Assembly: GCA_963823515.1 (NCBI GenBank)
Contig: CAWGMB010000002.1
Location: 124,001 to 188,000 of the forward strand
Direction: 5' to 3'
Origin: Miltoncostaea sp963823515
GTDB lineage: Bacteria > Actinomycetota > Thermoleophilia > Miltoncostaeales > Miltoncostaeaceae
DNA length: 64,000 bases
Below the pieces are notes generated by a model that searched no databases, was not told where the DNA came from, and worked only from the letters and a program-made list of their open reading frames with translations. Position numbers and translations under genes: made by a program. Shown in pieces: positions 17,704-26,078 of this stretch (within the stretch, counting starts at the first letter, position 1; the number at the start of each line of letters is the position of its first letter).

Positions 17704-18773
17704 TCGGGACGGCCCTCGCCCTGGCCGCGGCGACCCTGGCGGCGGGCGTCCTGATCGCCCTCCTGGCCGGCCGGCTCCCGAGCCTGCGGCTGCGCGTGGT
17801 CGCCCTGGCGCTCGGAGCGGTGGTGCTGCCCCTCGGCGCGGTGCTCGCCTCGGGCCTGCTGATGTTCGACTCGGGCCACGACCTGACCGTACTCGCCGTG
17901 GCCTGCGCGTCGGGGGCCGCCGCGCTCGTGGGGGCCCTGCTGATCGCGCGCTCGGTGCTGGAGCCGCTCGACCGCGTGAGGGCGGCGAGCGAGGAGCTGG
18001 CGCGCGGCGACCTGTCGGCGCGCGCGCCCGAGCACGGCCCGGCCGAGCTCGCCCAGCTCGGCACCGCCTTCAACCTGATGGCCGGTGAGCTGGAGCAGCT
18101 CTTCGACGCCCGGCGCCAGCTGGTCGCGCACGCCAGCCACGACCTGCGCACGCCGCTCGCCTCCCTGCAGGCGATGCTCGAGGCGATCGAGGACGGGCTG
18201 GTCCCGGCCGAGGACTACCTGCCGGCGATGCACGACCAGGTGCGCCACCTCAGCCGCCTGGTGGACGACCTCTTCGAGCTGGCACGCATCGACGCCGGCG
18301 CCCTCACTCTGGAGCTTCGCGAGGTGCGGCTCGACGGGCTCGTGGAGGGCTGCATGCGCGGCGTCGAGGCGAGCGCCGAGGCCCGCGGAGTGCGGCTGGA
18401 GTCCCACGTCGACGGCGGCGTCCCGGCCGTGCGCTGCGCGCCCGACCACCTGGAGCGCGTGCTCCTGAACCTGCTCACCAACGCCCTCAGGCACACGCCG
18501 TCCGACGGCTCCGTGGGCGTGCGGGTGGCCTCCGCGTCCGATGGAGTGCGGGTGAGCGTCGAGGACACCGGCGAGGGCATCGCCCCCGAAGCGCTCGAGC
18601 GGGCGTTCGAGCGCTTCTGGCGGGCCGACTCGGCCCGCCGTCGCGACGGGGCCGGGGCGGGCTTGGGCCTGGCGATCGCCCGGGGCCTGGTGGAGGCGCA
18701 GGGCGGTCGCATCTGGGCCGAGGAGCGTCCGGGCGGGGGCGCCCGGGTCTCCTTCGTGCTCCCCGTCGCCTGA
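17700..18773 (+). CDS. Sensor histidine kinase (HAMP-HisKA-HATPase)
   Basis: 357 residues from GTG 17700, overlapping the regulator's stop. Hydrophobic segments near residues 1-20, 28-52 and 60-80 anchor it in the membrane with hardly any extracellular loop, so it probably senses within or near the membrane. A HAMP domain follows (SVLEPLDRVRAASEELARGDL), then HisKA with the phosphorylated His in ASHDLRTPLASLQ, then the ATPase with NALRHTP, DTGEGIAPE and GAGLGLAIARGL. It should phosphorylate the adjacent response regulator. Confidence 0.92.
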
Positions 18774-18801
18774 CGACCCGGGGCGGGCCGTCAGGCGACG
18801 G
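18763..18801. terminator. Bidirectional hairpin between kinase and small membrane gene
   Basis: CCGTCGCCTGACG (18763-18775) is perfectly repeated in inverted form at 18789-18801, with a 13-base loop. The left arm contains the kinase stop codon. It lies between two convergent genes and could end transcription from both sides; no T tract is present. Confidence 0.6.
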
Positions 18802-18824
18802 GACGCCCGGACGGGTGGCTCAGC

Positions 18825-18977
18825 TCAATACCACTTGCCCTTGACGAAGCCACCGAAGGCGATCAGGCCGACGAGCGCGATGATGATCCCCAGGATCAGG
18901 GATCCGAAGATCGCAACGAGCACTCCGACGATGACCAGGATGCCGCCGAGCCCGATTCCACCGATGCTTCCGTTCAT
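18825..18977 (-). CDS. Small hydrophobic membrane protein
   Basis: 50 residues from ATG 18977 with a GGAGG site 8 bases upstream. Almost the whole chain is two Gly/Ile-rich membrane segments (LGGILVIVGVLVAIFGS and ILGIIIALVGLIAFGG) ending in KGKWY. The family is not firmly recognised; short integral-membrane proteins of this form are common in actinobacteria and of unknown role. It stands alone between two hairpins. Confidence 0.65.
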   Translation of the reverse strand: MNGSIGGIGLGGILVIVGVLVAIFGSLILGIIIALVGLIAFGGFVKGKWY

Positions 18978-19026
18978 TGCTGCCTCCGTCGTAGATGAGC
19001 CCCTGCCATGTTCCCCCATCGGGGGC

Positions 19027-19209
19027 ATGCCCAACCAGGCATCGGTGCCGCGTGCGCATGCGCTGCCGCGGGAGGCGGCCGGACTCTGCCACGCCGTGCG
19101 CCTGGCCGGGCTCTCCGATCTCCCCGCGGTGCTGGGCGCGGCGCCGGTGCGCGACGCGCTCACGGCGGCGCTGGTCCGCCTCGATCGCGCACGGGTCGGG
19201 GCGCGCTGA
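19027..19209 (+). CDS. Possible small hypothetical protein
   Basis: 60 residues from ATG 19027. The translation ends LAGLSDLPAVLGAAPVRDALTAALVRLDRARVGAR, which looks like two amphipathic helices, but no family is recognised and no clear ribosome site precedes it. It lies between the small membrane gene and the cold-shock gene. Included at low confidence because its residue makeup is protein-like. Confidence 0.3.
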   Translation: MPNQASVPRAHALPREAAGLCHAVRLAGLSDLPAVLGAAPVRDALTAALVRLDRARVGAR

Positions 19210-19280
19210 GCCTGGCCTTGCGGTCGCTCACGCGTTCCTCACGGCGATCCCATCGCCGCGCACGCGCCCCGGGAACGCAA

Positions 19281-19306
19281 CGAGGCCGCCCCGAAGGGCG
19301 GCCTCG
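19281..19306 (-). terminator. Terminator hairpin after the cold-shock gene
   Basis: A perfect 11-base stem (CGAGGCCGCCC with GGGCGGCCTCG) closes a CGAA tetraloop. On the minus strand it lies 28 bases after the cold-shock stop codon and is followed by TTGCGTT. It is the likely transcript end. Confidence 0.7.
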
Positions 19307-19334
19307 TCCTCGTACCCTTGGGCCTCGAAGGGCC

Positions 19335-19538
19335 TTAGAGCGGGGAGACCTTCGCGGCCTGCGGACCCTTCGGGCCCTCCTGGCTCTCGAAGCTGACCTT
19401 CTGGCCCTCATCCAGATTCCGGAAGCCGGAGCCCTGGATCTCGGAGAAGTGGACGAAGAGGTCCTTGCCCCCATCGTCCGGAGTGATGAAACCGTAACCC
19501 TTCTCCTGCGAGAACCACTTCACGACGCCTTCGGGCAT
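19335..19538 (-). CDS. Cold-shock domain protein (CspA family)
   Basis: 67 residues from ATG 19538, with an AAGGA site. A single cold-shock OB fold with both nucleic-acid-binding motifs, KGYGFI and DLFVHFSEI, the second followed by QGSGFRNLDEGQ. Such proteins melt RNA secondary structure and help translation and transcription, often in cold or stationary phase. A second, very similar copy sits at 52493-52696 beside infA. About 200 bases before the start (19539-19741) hold no gene and probably carry a long regulatory 5' leader, usual for this family. Confidence 0.95.
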   Translation of the reverse strand: MPEGVVKWFSQEKGYGFITPDDGGKDLFVHFSEIQGSGFRNLDEGQKVSFESQEGPKGPQAAKVSPL

Positions 19539-19741
19539 TACCCATCCTTACGCTCAGCGAGAAAAACCGAAGACCCGCCGAGCTCGAAGGCCCACCAAAG
19601 TCGTCGCTCATCCACGCGTTCTTAGCTGGCCCCGGACGGAGCCGCCGCGGGCACAGTAGCGCGATCTGCCGGACGACACCCGCTCAGCCGCCTCACGGGA
19701 CGTGCTCGGACGGGAAGCTCCGCACCGGACCGCGGCCGATC

Positions 19742-20149
19742 TCAGCCCCCCGCGGCGCCGAGTTGGCGCATCATCTCCATCGCGTCGAACACGCCCCAGT
19801 GCTCGTGCACCAGGCCGTCGTCCGCGCAGCGCATGATGTCGATCACCTGCACGTCGACGCTCCTGCCGGTGGCCGGCATCCCCATGAACTCGCCCCGGTG
19901 CGTCCCCGTGAACCGCACCCGGGCGACGACCTTGTCACCACCGTCGATGACGTCCTGGGGCGTCATCGCGAGGTCGGGGAACGCCGCGATCTGCATGCGG
20001 AAGAACGCCTTGACGCCCTCCCTCGTCGGATCCTCTCCGGGCAGCTCCTCGTGCTCGACGAAGTCGTCCGCCAGGAGGTCTCCGAAGGCGTCGATGTCAC
20101 GGGCGTTGAGGAGGTCGTACAGACGTCGGACGGTCGCCGTGTGATCCAT
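19742..20149 (-). CDS. SnoaL-like polyketide cyclase / NTF2-fold protein
   Basis: 135 residues from ATG 20149. The SnoaL layout is clear: VRRLYDLLNARDIDAFGDLLADDFVEHE, then GVKAFFRMQIAAFPDLAMT, and HRGEFMGMPATGRSVDVQVIDIMR with the usual GLVHEHWGVFD end. These small cone-shaped proteins bind hydrophobic ligands; some close polyketide rings, many have no known reaction. A distant relative lies at 62634-63071. Confidence 0.85.
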   Translation of the reverse strand: MDHTATVRRLYDLLNARDIDAFGDLLADDFVEHEELPGEDPTREGVKAFFRMQIAAFPDLAMTPQDVIDGGDKVVARVRFTGTHRGEFMGMPATGRSVDVQVIDIMRCADDGLVHEHWGVFDAMEMMRQLGAAGG

Positions 20150-20335
20150 TCCCACCCCTTTGCATATGCCCGGCCGCGACGGGACCGGCATACGTCCCGC
20201 CCGGCGGGCGGCCCGCCCTCGGCCACCGCGGCCGTGGGTCTCGACGAGGCTATTCCCGGTGACGGCATCCTGGCAACCGCGGGCTCCGTCGCCGGTCGCG
20301 CGCGGGCCCCGGACCCGTGGCCCCGCACGGGAGAC

Positions 20336-20383
20336 AGGTGACACGCCGGTCGCACCCGGACCGGCGCGCCACGCCTGTCACCT
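20336..20383 (-). terminator. Inverted repeat downstream of tRNA-Pro
   Basis: On the minus strand this sits 10 bases after the tRNA 3' end. AGGTGACA...CCGGTC (20336-20351) pairs with GACCGG...TGTCACCT (20359-20383) with internal bulges. It is a likely tRNA terminator. The rest of 20150-20335 shows nothing else supported. Confidence 0.45.
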
Positions 20384-20393
20384 CGGATCCCGA

Positions 20394-20467
20394 TCGGGAC
20401 GCCCGGATTCGAACCGGGGACCCCCGCCACCCAAAGGCGGTGCGCTACCAGGCTGCGCCACGTCCCG
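20394..20467 (-). tRNA. tRNA-Pro (anticodon TGG)
   Basis: Reading the minus strand, the acceptor CGGGACG pairs with CGTCCCG and leaves discriminator A. The D-arm contains GCGCAGCCTGGTAGCGC, the anticodon stem-loop is CCGCC-TTTGGGT-GGCGG with anticodon TGG, and the T-arm carries GGTTCGAATCC. All four arms are intact over 74 bases. CCA is not encoded. Confidence 0.95.
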
Positions 20468-20497
20468 AACCGCCCGGCCAGGGTAGCCGAAAGCCGC

Positions 20498-22525
20498 TCA
20501 GGCCGAACCTTCGGGCGCGGGTTCGGGATCGGGGTCGTCCTCGGCGAGCCCCCCCGACGCGGCCGTCTCGGCGCTCGCCAGCAGCCGGGCGTCGTCGGCC
20601 GCTTCGACCCGCGCCGGGGCGGGCGCGGCGAGGGGCTCGGTCACCGGCGTCACCGCGCAGTCGGGCCCGAACGGGAACCGGAAGCACCAGCTCACGATGG
20701 CGTCGGCGACGGCCGGGTCCAGCGGGTCGAAGTCGACCCCCACCGACCATCCGTCGCCCCCGGCCGCCGCGCGGACCGTGGCGACCGTCCCACCCACCTC
20801 GATCGGGCCGTCGTCCAGCAGCAGCACCATGCGGATGCGCTCGCCCGGCTCGCGCGGGTCCTGCATGTCGACGCGGGCGCCGTGGCGGCTGAGGTCGGTG
20901 GTGTGCCCCACCAGCGACGGGACCACGCCGGACTCCGCCGAGTAGGCGGCGTGGATCGCCGCCGGAAAGCGGTGGCTCCGGCGCCGGTGCTGGACGCCCC
21001 GCGCCCAGACGACCACCGAGATCACGAGGCCGATGTTCGCCATCGCCCACAGGTTCGTGACGGTCGAGGCGCCCGGCGGCAGGCGCCCCGGCAGGTCGAG
21101 CAGCTGCGCGGAGGTCTGGTAGCCGATGGCCAGGACGCTCAGCGCGGCGATCGCGATGGGCAGCCGCAGCGCTCGCGCCACGGGGGAGCCGCCCGATCGG
21201 GCGCCCTTCGGCGTCACCGCGAAGCCGGCGCCGCGGCCGCGCGGCAGGGCGGCGAGCGCCCGCAGATAGGCCTCCATGCGGACGATCGAGAAGCGCTCGC
21301 CCTCGAGGACGCGGTAGCGCCCGCGCGTCAGCGCCTTCGACGCGAGCGGCACCAGGATGACGTGCGGGATGAAGATGGCGAGGTAGAGGCGGGGATCCGA
21401 CGCGATCGGCACGGCGCCCGTGGCCAGCACCAGCGGCGGGACGAGGAGGCCGATCAGGCGCTGGGGCCCCTCCAGGAAGTGGAGGCAGCTGGCCGAGTAC
21501 TCCAGGCGCTGGGCCCGGGTGAGGCCGCGCCGGAACAGGGGCATCTCGAGCCGCAGCATCTGCAGCGAGCCGCGCGCCCAGCGCGCCCGCTGCACGATGA
21601 AGGCGCCGATCTCCTCGGGGGCGATCCCGAGCGCCATGACCTCGTCGTGGAAGACGACGCGCCAGCCACGGGCGTTCAGCTTGAGGCTGGTGTGGGCGTC
21701 CTCGACGACGGTCTCGGTGGCGACGCCGCCCACCTCGACGAGGGCCTCGCGGCGCAGCAGCGACGGACAGCCGCACCAGAACGCCGAGCCGTGGCGGTCC
21801 TTGCCCCGGCAGATGACGTCGAAGAAGATGCTCTGCTCGTTGCGCAGGGGATCCTCGACCGATCGCGGGTGGCCGAAGCCCCGGTTGTAGAAGGCCTGGG
21901 GGCCCTGCACCACCGCGACGCGCGGGTCGGCCATGTGGCCGAGCATCCGCTCGACCAGCTCCGGGCGCGGCACGTGGTCGGCGTCGAGGGTCACCAGGAA
22001 CTCGGCGTCGACGTGCTCGAGCGCGTGGTTGATGTTGCCGGCCTTGGCGTGGGCGCGGGGAGCCGGACGGCAGAGGTAGCGCGCCCCGACCGCCCCGCAC
22101 ATCGCCTCGACCCAGGGGCGTCCGCCGTCGTCGAGCACCCAGACCTCGGGGGCGACGTCGTTACGCACCGCGAGGGCCCCGACGACCGTCGGGCGCAGGA
22201 CGTCCTCGTCCTCGTCGTAGGTGGCGATCAGGATGGCCACGCGCCGGCCCTCGAGCGGCGGCGGCGGCGTGCGATCGGACAGCCGCCAGCACGAGAACGT
22301 CAGCAGCCCCAGCATCACCAGCCCGTAGGTCTCCGCCAGAGCCAGGGGCACGCCCAGCCAGAGAGCCGAGCCCTCGAGCGTGAAGCCCCAGCGCCAGACG
22401 AGGTAGCCGCCCGCGGCCACGAGCGCCGCGAGAGCGAGCACCTGGGCGATGCGCGAGGCCGACGACCGCGGCGGGCAGGTCGCGGCCGCAGGGGCCGAAG
22501 CATCCTCGGCGGTGAGTTGGGGCAT
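20498..22525 (-). CDS. Cellulose synthase-like glycosyltransferase with PilZ domain (BcsA-like)
   Basis: 675 residues from ATG 22525 (a TTG 15 codons upstream is possible). Two N-terminal membrane helices lead into a GT2 domain with the processive-synthase marks: ATYDEDED, TLDADH, VVEDAHTS and QRARWARG (the QxxRW motif). More membrane helices follow, then a C-terminal PilZ domain with the c-di-GMP motifs (RRRSHRF and DLSRHGARVD). It polymerises a UDP-sugar, probably to a beta-glucan, and pushes the chain across the membrane when c-di-GMP is bound. The adjacent GH6 cellulase fits cellulose or a related beta-glucan. The acidic tail is unstructured. Confidence 0.9.
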   Translation of the reverse strand: MPQLTAEDASAPAAATCPPRSSASRIAQVLALAALVAAGGYLVWRWGFTLEGSALWLGVPLALAETYGLVMLGLLTFSCWRLSDRTPPPPLEGRRVAILIATYDEDEDVLRPTVVGALAVRNDVAPEVWVLDDGGRPWVEAMCGAVGARYLCRPAPRAHAKAGNINHALEHVDAEFLVTLDADHVPRPELVERMLGHMADPRVAVVQGPQAFYNRGFGHPRSVEDPLRNEQSIFFDVICRGKDRHGSAFWCGCPSLLRREALVEVGGVATETVVEDAHTSLKLNARGWRVVFHDEVMALGIAPEEIGAFIVQRARWARGSLQMLRLEMPLFRRGLTRAQRLEYSASCLHFLEGPQRLIGLLVPPLVLATGAVPIASDPRLYLAIFIPHVILVPLASKALTRGRYRVLEGERFSIVRMEAYLRALAALPRGRGAGFAVTPKGARSGGSPVARALRLPIAIAALSVLAIGYQTSAQLLDLPGRLPPGASTVTNLWAMANIGLVISVVVWARGVQHRRRSHRFPAAIHAAYSAESGVVPSLVGHTTDLSRHGARVDMQDPREPGERIRMVLLLDDGPIEVGGTVATVRAAAGGDGWSVGVDFDPLDPAVADAIVSWCFRFPFGPDCAVTPVTEPLAAPAPARVEAADDARLLASAETAASGGLAEDDPDPEPAPEGSA

Positions 22526-22643
22526 CCGTGCCGTCCTCGGGCGTTCATGTGACGATCGGTGGTTCGTCAACTCTTATCGGCGCGCTGGACCGCGATCTTC
22601 GTGATGCGTCATCGGGCGGGGCGTCGCCCCCGCGACGCGCTGC

Positions 22644-23774
22644 TCAGCGAGCGGGAGCGCGCTGGGCGAGGCCGAGCGCGTACTCCGGCCACCAGGTGCC
22701 GGCGGGGGGACCGCCGTTGCAGGTGCCGTCCGACTCGCCCGGCCTCTTGACCCAGAGGAACGCGTCGATCCGCGGGTCGCCGGTCGCGGTGCCCGGGCGC
22801 TCGCCGAGCGCGCGGCCGGTCGGGTTGCACCACTCGCCCGCGAGGCGGCCGAGGCCGTTGCGGCTGGTATCGATGACGAAGTGCGCGCCGCGGGTCCGCC
22901 GCGAGATCGCCCGCCCGAAGGCGATGGCGTGGGCAGTGGTGTCGAACCCGGAGACGTTGACGGCGAAGCCGCGAGCCCCGGCGATGCCCACCGCGCGCAG
23001 GCGGCGGGCCATGACGGCGGGCCGGATCCAGCCGGGGTTGCCCGCGTCGATGTAGACGGCCGTCGCCGGCAGGTGCGACAGGCGGTCGACCGCGCCGGCG
23101 ATCAGCCGCAGGCGCTCCTTGCGCTGGGCCCGCGAGAGGCAGCCGATGCCGGCGAGCCCGTCGGGCTCGAGCACGACGATGGCCGGGGAGGAACCGATTC
23201 CGTCGGCGAGCCCGTCGATCCAGCGGCGGTAGGCCGCCGCGCTGGACGCACCGCCGGACGAGTGCTGTCCGCAGTCCCGGTTGGGCGCGTTGTAGGCCAC
23301 GATGACGGGCACGGCGCCCGCCCTGCGCCCGGCGGCGACGCGCTTGGCGGCCTCGGCGCGCACGTTGTAGCGCCAGTCGCCCAGCCACAGGCTCTGAGGC
23401 TGCTCGGCGATCGACCGGATCAGCTCCGCGTCGCTCGGACGTGAGCCACGCCAGGCGTTGGCCTGCGCGTGGGCCGGGCCGCCGGGCTCGACGTAGAGCG
23501 GCAGCTCGTCGAGGGGGTTCCTCGCCCGCGCCTTGGAGCGGCGCTCACGACGGACGGCGCGCGCCCGGCGGGCCGTCACCGCGGCGCTCCGGGCCACGGC
23601 CGTCGCGACCTGACCGGCGGGGTCGCCCCCGCCCCAGGCGCCGCCGAGCGGACCGGGCGCCGGCGCCGCGGCCGCCGAAGGCGCGCAGACGCCCACGGCC
23701 AGGGCCGCGACGAGCAGCGTGAGGCGCCGGGTGCGGCGCTTTCGTCGAATGGGCACAGATGTGTCGAAGGGCAC
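22644..23774 (-). CDS. Secreted glycoside hydrolase family 6 (endoglucanase/cellobiohydrolase fold)
   Basis: About 376 residues from GTG 23774; GTG 23756 would shorten it by 6. A Arg-rich signal peptide (RRKRRTRRLTLLVAALAVGV) is followed by a linker and a GH6 barrel. Family marks: VPVIVAYNAPNRDCG near residue 155, VLEPDGLAG with the catalytic Asp, and HFVIDTSRNGLG with the second Asp region; ending DAFLWVKRPGESDG. It hydrolyses beta-1,4-glucan with inversion outside the cell. It directly follows the promoter side of the BcsA-like gene and is on the same strand, 118 bases upstream, so it probably trims or releases the polymer made there. Confidence 0.92.
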   Translation of the reverse strand: MPFDTSVPIRRKRRTRRLTLLVAALAVGVCAPSAAAAPAPGPLGGAWGGGDPAGQVATAVARSAAVTARRARAVRRERRSKARARNPLDELPLYVEPGGPAHAQANAWRGSRPSDAELIRSIAEQPQSLWLGDWRYNVRAEAAKRVAAGRRAGAVPVIVAYNAPNRDCGQHSSGGASSAAAYRRWIDGLADGIGSSPAIVVLEPDGLAGIGCLSRAQRKERLRLIAGAVDRLSHLPATAVYIDAGNPGWIRPAVMARRLRAVGIAGARGFAVNVSGFDTTAHAIAFGRAISRRTRGAHFVIDTSRNGLGRLAGEWCNPTGRALGERPGTATGDPRIDAFLWVKRPGESDGTCNGGPPAGTWWPEYALGLAQRAPAR

Positions 23775-23905
23775 GTGGCGCCGGTATCGGCACCTCGCAC
23801 GGAGACTGAAGACTATGGAATCCTCATGGTCAACGTCGGGCGCCGCCCGGCGCCCGGGGCCCGCGGCGCTCAGGTCGGCCGCGCGAGGTGCCGACCTGCT
23901 CGGTG

Positions 23906-25039
23906 ATGACCTCCGCTCCCTGGCTCCGGCGGCTGATGCTCGCCTTCGGCGGCATCGCCGTCGCCGCGGTGGTCGCGGGGGTCCTCGCGGTCCCCTTCCT
24001 CGTGGCGTCCGACCGCGCTCCCGTGGTGGCTCAGACGCTCTCGGACGAGCAGGTCACCGTGCCGGTGGCCGACCCCGAGCGCGACCCGCCCGCCGTGCCG
24101 ATGCGCGCCCTCGAGGCCCCCGAGAAGGGCGTCTATCTGGGCGTGTCCAATTTCCGCCTGGTCGAGCGCGACGGAGCGGTCGCCGACTGGACCGCGGCCA
24201 ACGGCCCCCACCCGCGGATCGTCAACTGGTTCCAGCAGTGGCTGACCGGCGAACGCCGGTTCCGCCCCGACTGGGCCCGCCGGGTCGCGCGCGCCGGCTC
24301 GGTCCCGATGATCACCTGGGAGCCGTGGAGCGCCCCGGAGGGTGACAAGCACGTCGCCCTCCAGCCGGACATCAACCTCGCCCGGATCGCCGGCGGCTCC
24401 CACGACCGCTACATCCGGGCCTGGGCCCGCGACGTGGCGGCCTACAAGGGCCCGGTCATGATCCGCCTGATGCACGAGATGAACGGCGACTGGTACCCGT
24501 GGGGCGTGGCGGTCAACGGCAACTCGCCCCAGCTCTACGTGCAGGCCTGGCGACACGTCCACCGCATCTTCGAGGACGCCGGCGCCCGCAACGTGAGCTG
24601 GATCTGGTCGATCAACAACCTCGAGCGCATCGAGGGTGAGAACCACGACATCGACGCCTACTACCCCGGCGACCGCTACGTCGACTGGGTGTCGACCAGT
24701 GGGTTCAACTGGGGCTACGCCTACTCGTGGAGCTCGTGGCGCACCGCTGAGCCCCTCTACCGCGACACCTACCGCCAGCTGGTGCGCTTCGGCAAGCCGA
24801 TCATGATCTCCGAGATCGGCACCACCGGCGTCGGCGGCAATGCCCGCGTCTGGATCCGCCAGACCTTCCAGCGTCTGCGCCAGGACTTCCCCCGGCTGCG
24901 CGCCGTGCTCTGGTACGACGACATCGACGGAGGCGGGCTCGACTTCCGCCTGCAGGGCCAGACCGCGGGCGCGCTCCGCCAGCCCGGGACGCTCGGCACC
25001 GGCTGGCTCAAGGAGCCGCGCTTCCGCGTCGTCGGCTGA
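23906..25039 (+). CDS. Glycoside hydrolase family 26-like (beta-mannanase/xylanase fold), membrane-anchored
   Basis: About 377 residues from ATG 23906 (GTG 23888 also possible). A single N-terminal membrane helix (LMLAFGGIAVAAVVAGVLAVPFL, trimmed here in meaning to one anchor) holds an extracellular TIM barrel. The acid/base Glu is in RLMHEMNGDWYPW near residue 195 and the nucleophile Glu in IMISEIGTTG near residue 300, both typical of GH26. It acts on a beta-mannan or mixed beta-glycan. It is divergent from the GH6/BcsA-like pair and probably belongs to the same extracellular polysaccharide module. Confidence 0.85.
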   Translation: MTSAPWLRRLMLAFGGIAVAAVVAGVLAVPFLVASDRAPVVAQTLSDEQVTVPVADPERDPPAVPMRALEAPEKGVYLGVSNFRLVERDGAVADWTAANGPHPRIVNWFQQWLTGERRFRPDWARRVARAGSVPMITWEPWSAPEGDKHVALQPDINLARIAGGSHDRYIRAWARDVAAYKGPVMIRLMHEMNGDWYPWGVAVNGNSPQLYVQAWRHVHRIFEDAGARNVSWIWSINNLERIEGENHDIDAYYPGDRYVDWVSTSGFNWGYAYSWSSWRTAEPLYRDTYRQLVRFGKPIMISEIGTTGVGGNARVWIRQTFQRLRQDFPRLRAVLWYDDIDGGGLDFRLQGQTAGALRQPGTLGTGWLKEPRFRVVG

Positions 25040-25225
25040 GGGCTCACGCCCGCCCTCGGACCACCGGCCTCAGAGGAAGCGCGCGCGCTTGGTCACGACC
25101 CTCGCCGGAGCCTCGCCGCGCCGCGGAGCCGGCCACTGAGGCGATGACAGCGCTCACGCGACGCCCCCCCGGACGCGCCCCGGGCAGGGCCGAACGTCTC
25201 ACGGCGGTCCTGAAGACGCGCGCCG

Positions 25226-25978
25226 TCAGCCGGGCGGCACCGCCGCGCGCTCGAGGAGCTCGACGGCGACGACACGCCCGCCCGCGCCCTCGGACCGCCG
25301 GATCCCGGCCGCGACCGCCGCCGCCAGGTCGCGCCCCTCGGCCGAGACCTCCTCGGACGAGCCGGACGCGGTGGTGATGTGCAAGCGCACGCGGACGCCC
25401 GCCGCCCGGGCGCGCGCAAGGATCGGCTGCAGGGCCGCCGCCAGCAGGTCGAGCACCAGGAGGGCGCCGAGGAGCCTGCCGAGAAGCCCGTCGCCGCTCT
25501 CGGTCCAGATCACGTAGGCGAAGAGCGCGGTCGCGGCCGCCGCCAGGACCGTCCCCGTCACGAAGAGCCTCTCGACGAGGCGGGGCTCGAACGCGCCCCG
25601 CCGGGCCACCAGGGCCGCCGTCTGGGCCGTGGCGACGGCCACCGCCGTCACGGTGACCATCGTCTTTGCGAGCCACACGGGCGGGTCGTCCTGCCAGACC
25701 AGCAGCACCGCGAGGGCGGCCCCCGCGGCGCAGGCGGCCAGCAGCGCACCCGCGAGGCGCGGCCGGCGCCCCTGGTCGAGCAGCATGGCCGCCGGCAGGG
25801 CGAGGATGCCGAAGCCGCCCAGGAGGGCGGTCGTGCCCAGGATCCTGCCTTCCACGGTGCCGAACCTGCCGATGAGGAGGATCGCCACGGCGAGGAGCGC
25901 CGAAGCCGTGAGGAGCGCCGCCACGGCGAGGAGCAAGGCGCGACGGTGAGTCCAGGGCTGCGATCGCGAACCGGACAT
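25226..25978 (-). CDS. Integral membrane protein of unknown function
   Basis: 250 residues from ATG 25978, with GGAGG 6 bases upstream. About six hydrophobic helices fill residues 12-180, and a soluble C-terminal part (VRVRLHITTASGSSEEVSAEGRDLAAAVAAGI) resembles a small cytoplasmic alpha-beta domain. The family is not recognised. The 186 bases between this gene and the GH26-like gene hold nothing I can support. Confidence 0.7.
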   Translation of the reverse strand: MSGSRSQPWTHRRALLLAVAALLTASALLAVAILLIGRFGTVEGRILGTTALLGGFGILALPAAMLLDQGRRPRLAGALLAACAAGAALAVLLVWQDDPPVWLAKTMVTVTAVAVATAQTAALVARRGAFEPRLVERLFVTGTVLAAAATALFAYVIWTESGDGLLGRLLGALLVLDLLAAALQPILARARAAGVRVRLHITTASGSSEEVSAEGRDLAAAVAAGIRRSEGAGGRVVAVELLERAAVPPG

Positions 25979-26078
25979 CGACGCCTCCGTAGCGGGTACG
26001 CCGATCGTCGCCGACGCCGGGCCCCGGCGCATCGGGAACGCCCCGATGCGCCTGCGGGCGACTACGCAGCCACGGCGA

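Noticed and set aside
25040..25225. Possible short gene after the GH26-like gene
   Set aside because: Only Arg-rich shadow frames without ribosome sites are present.
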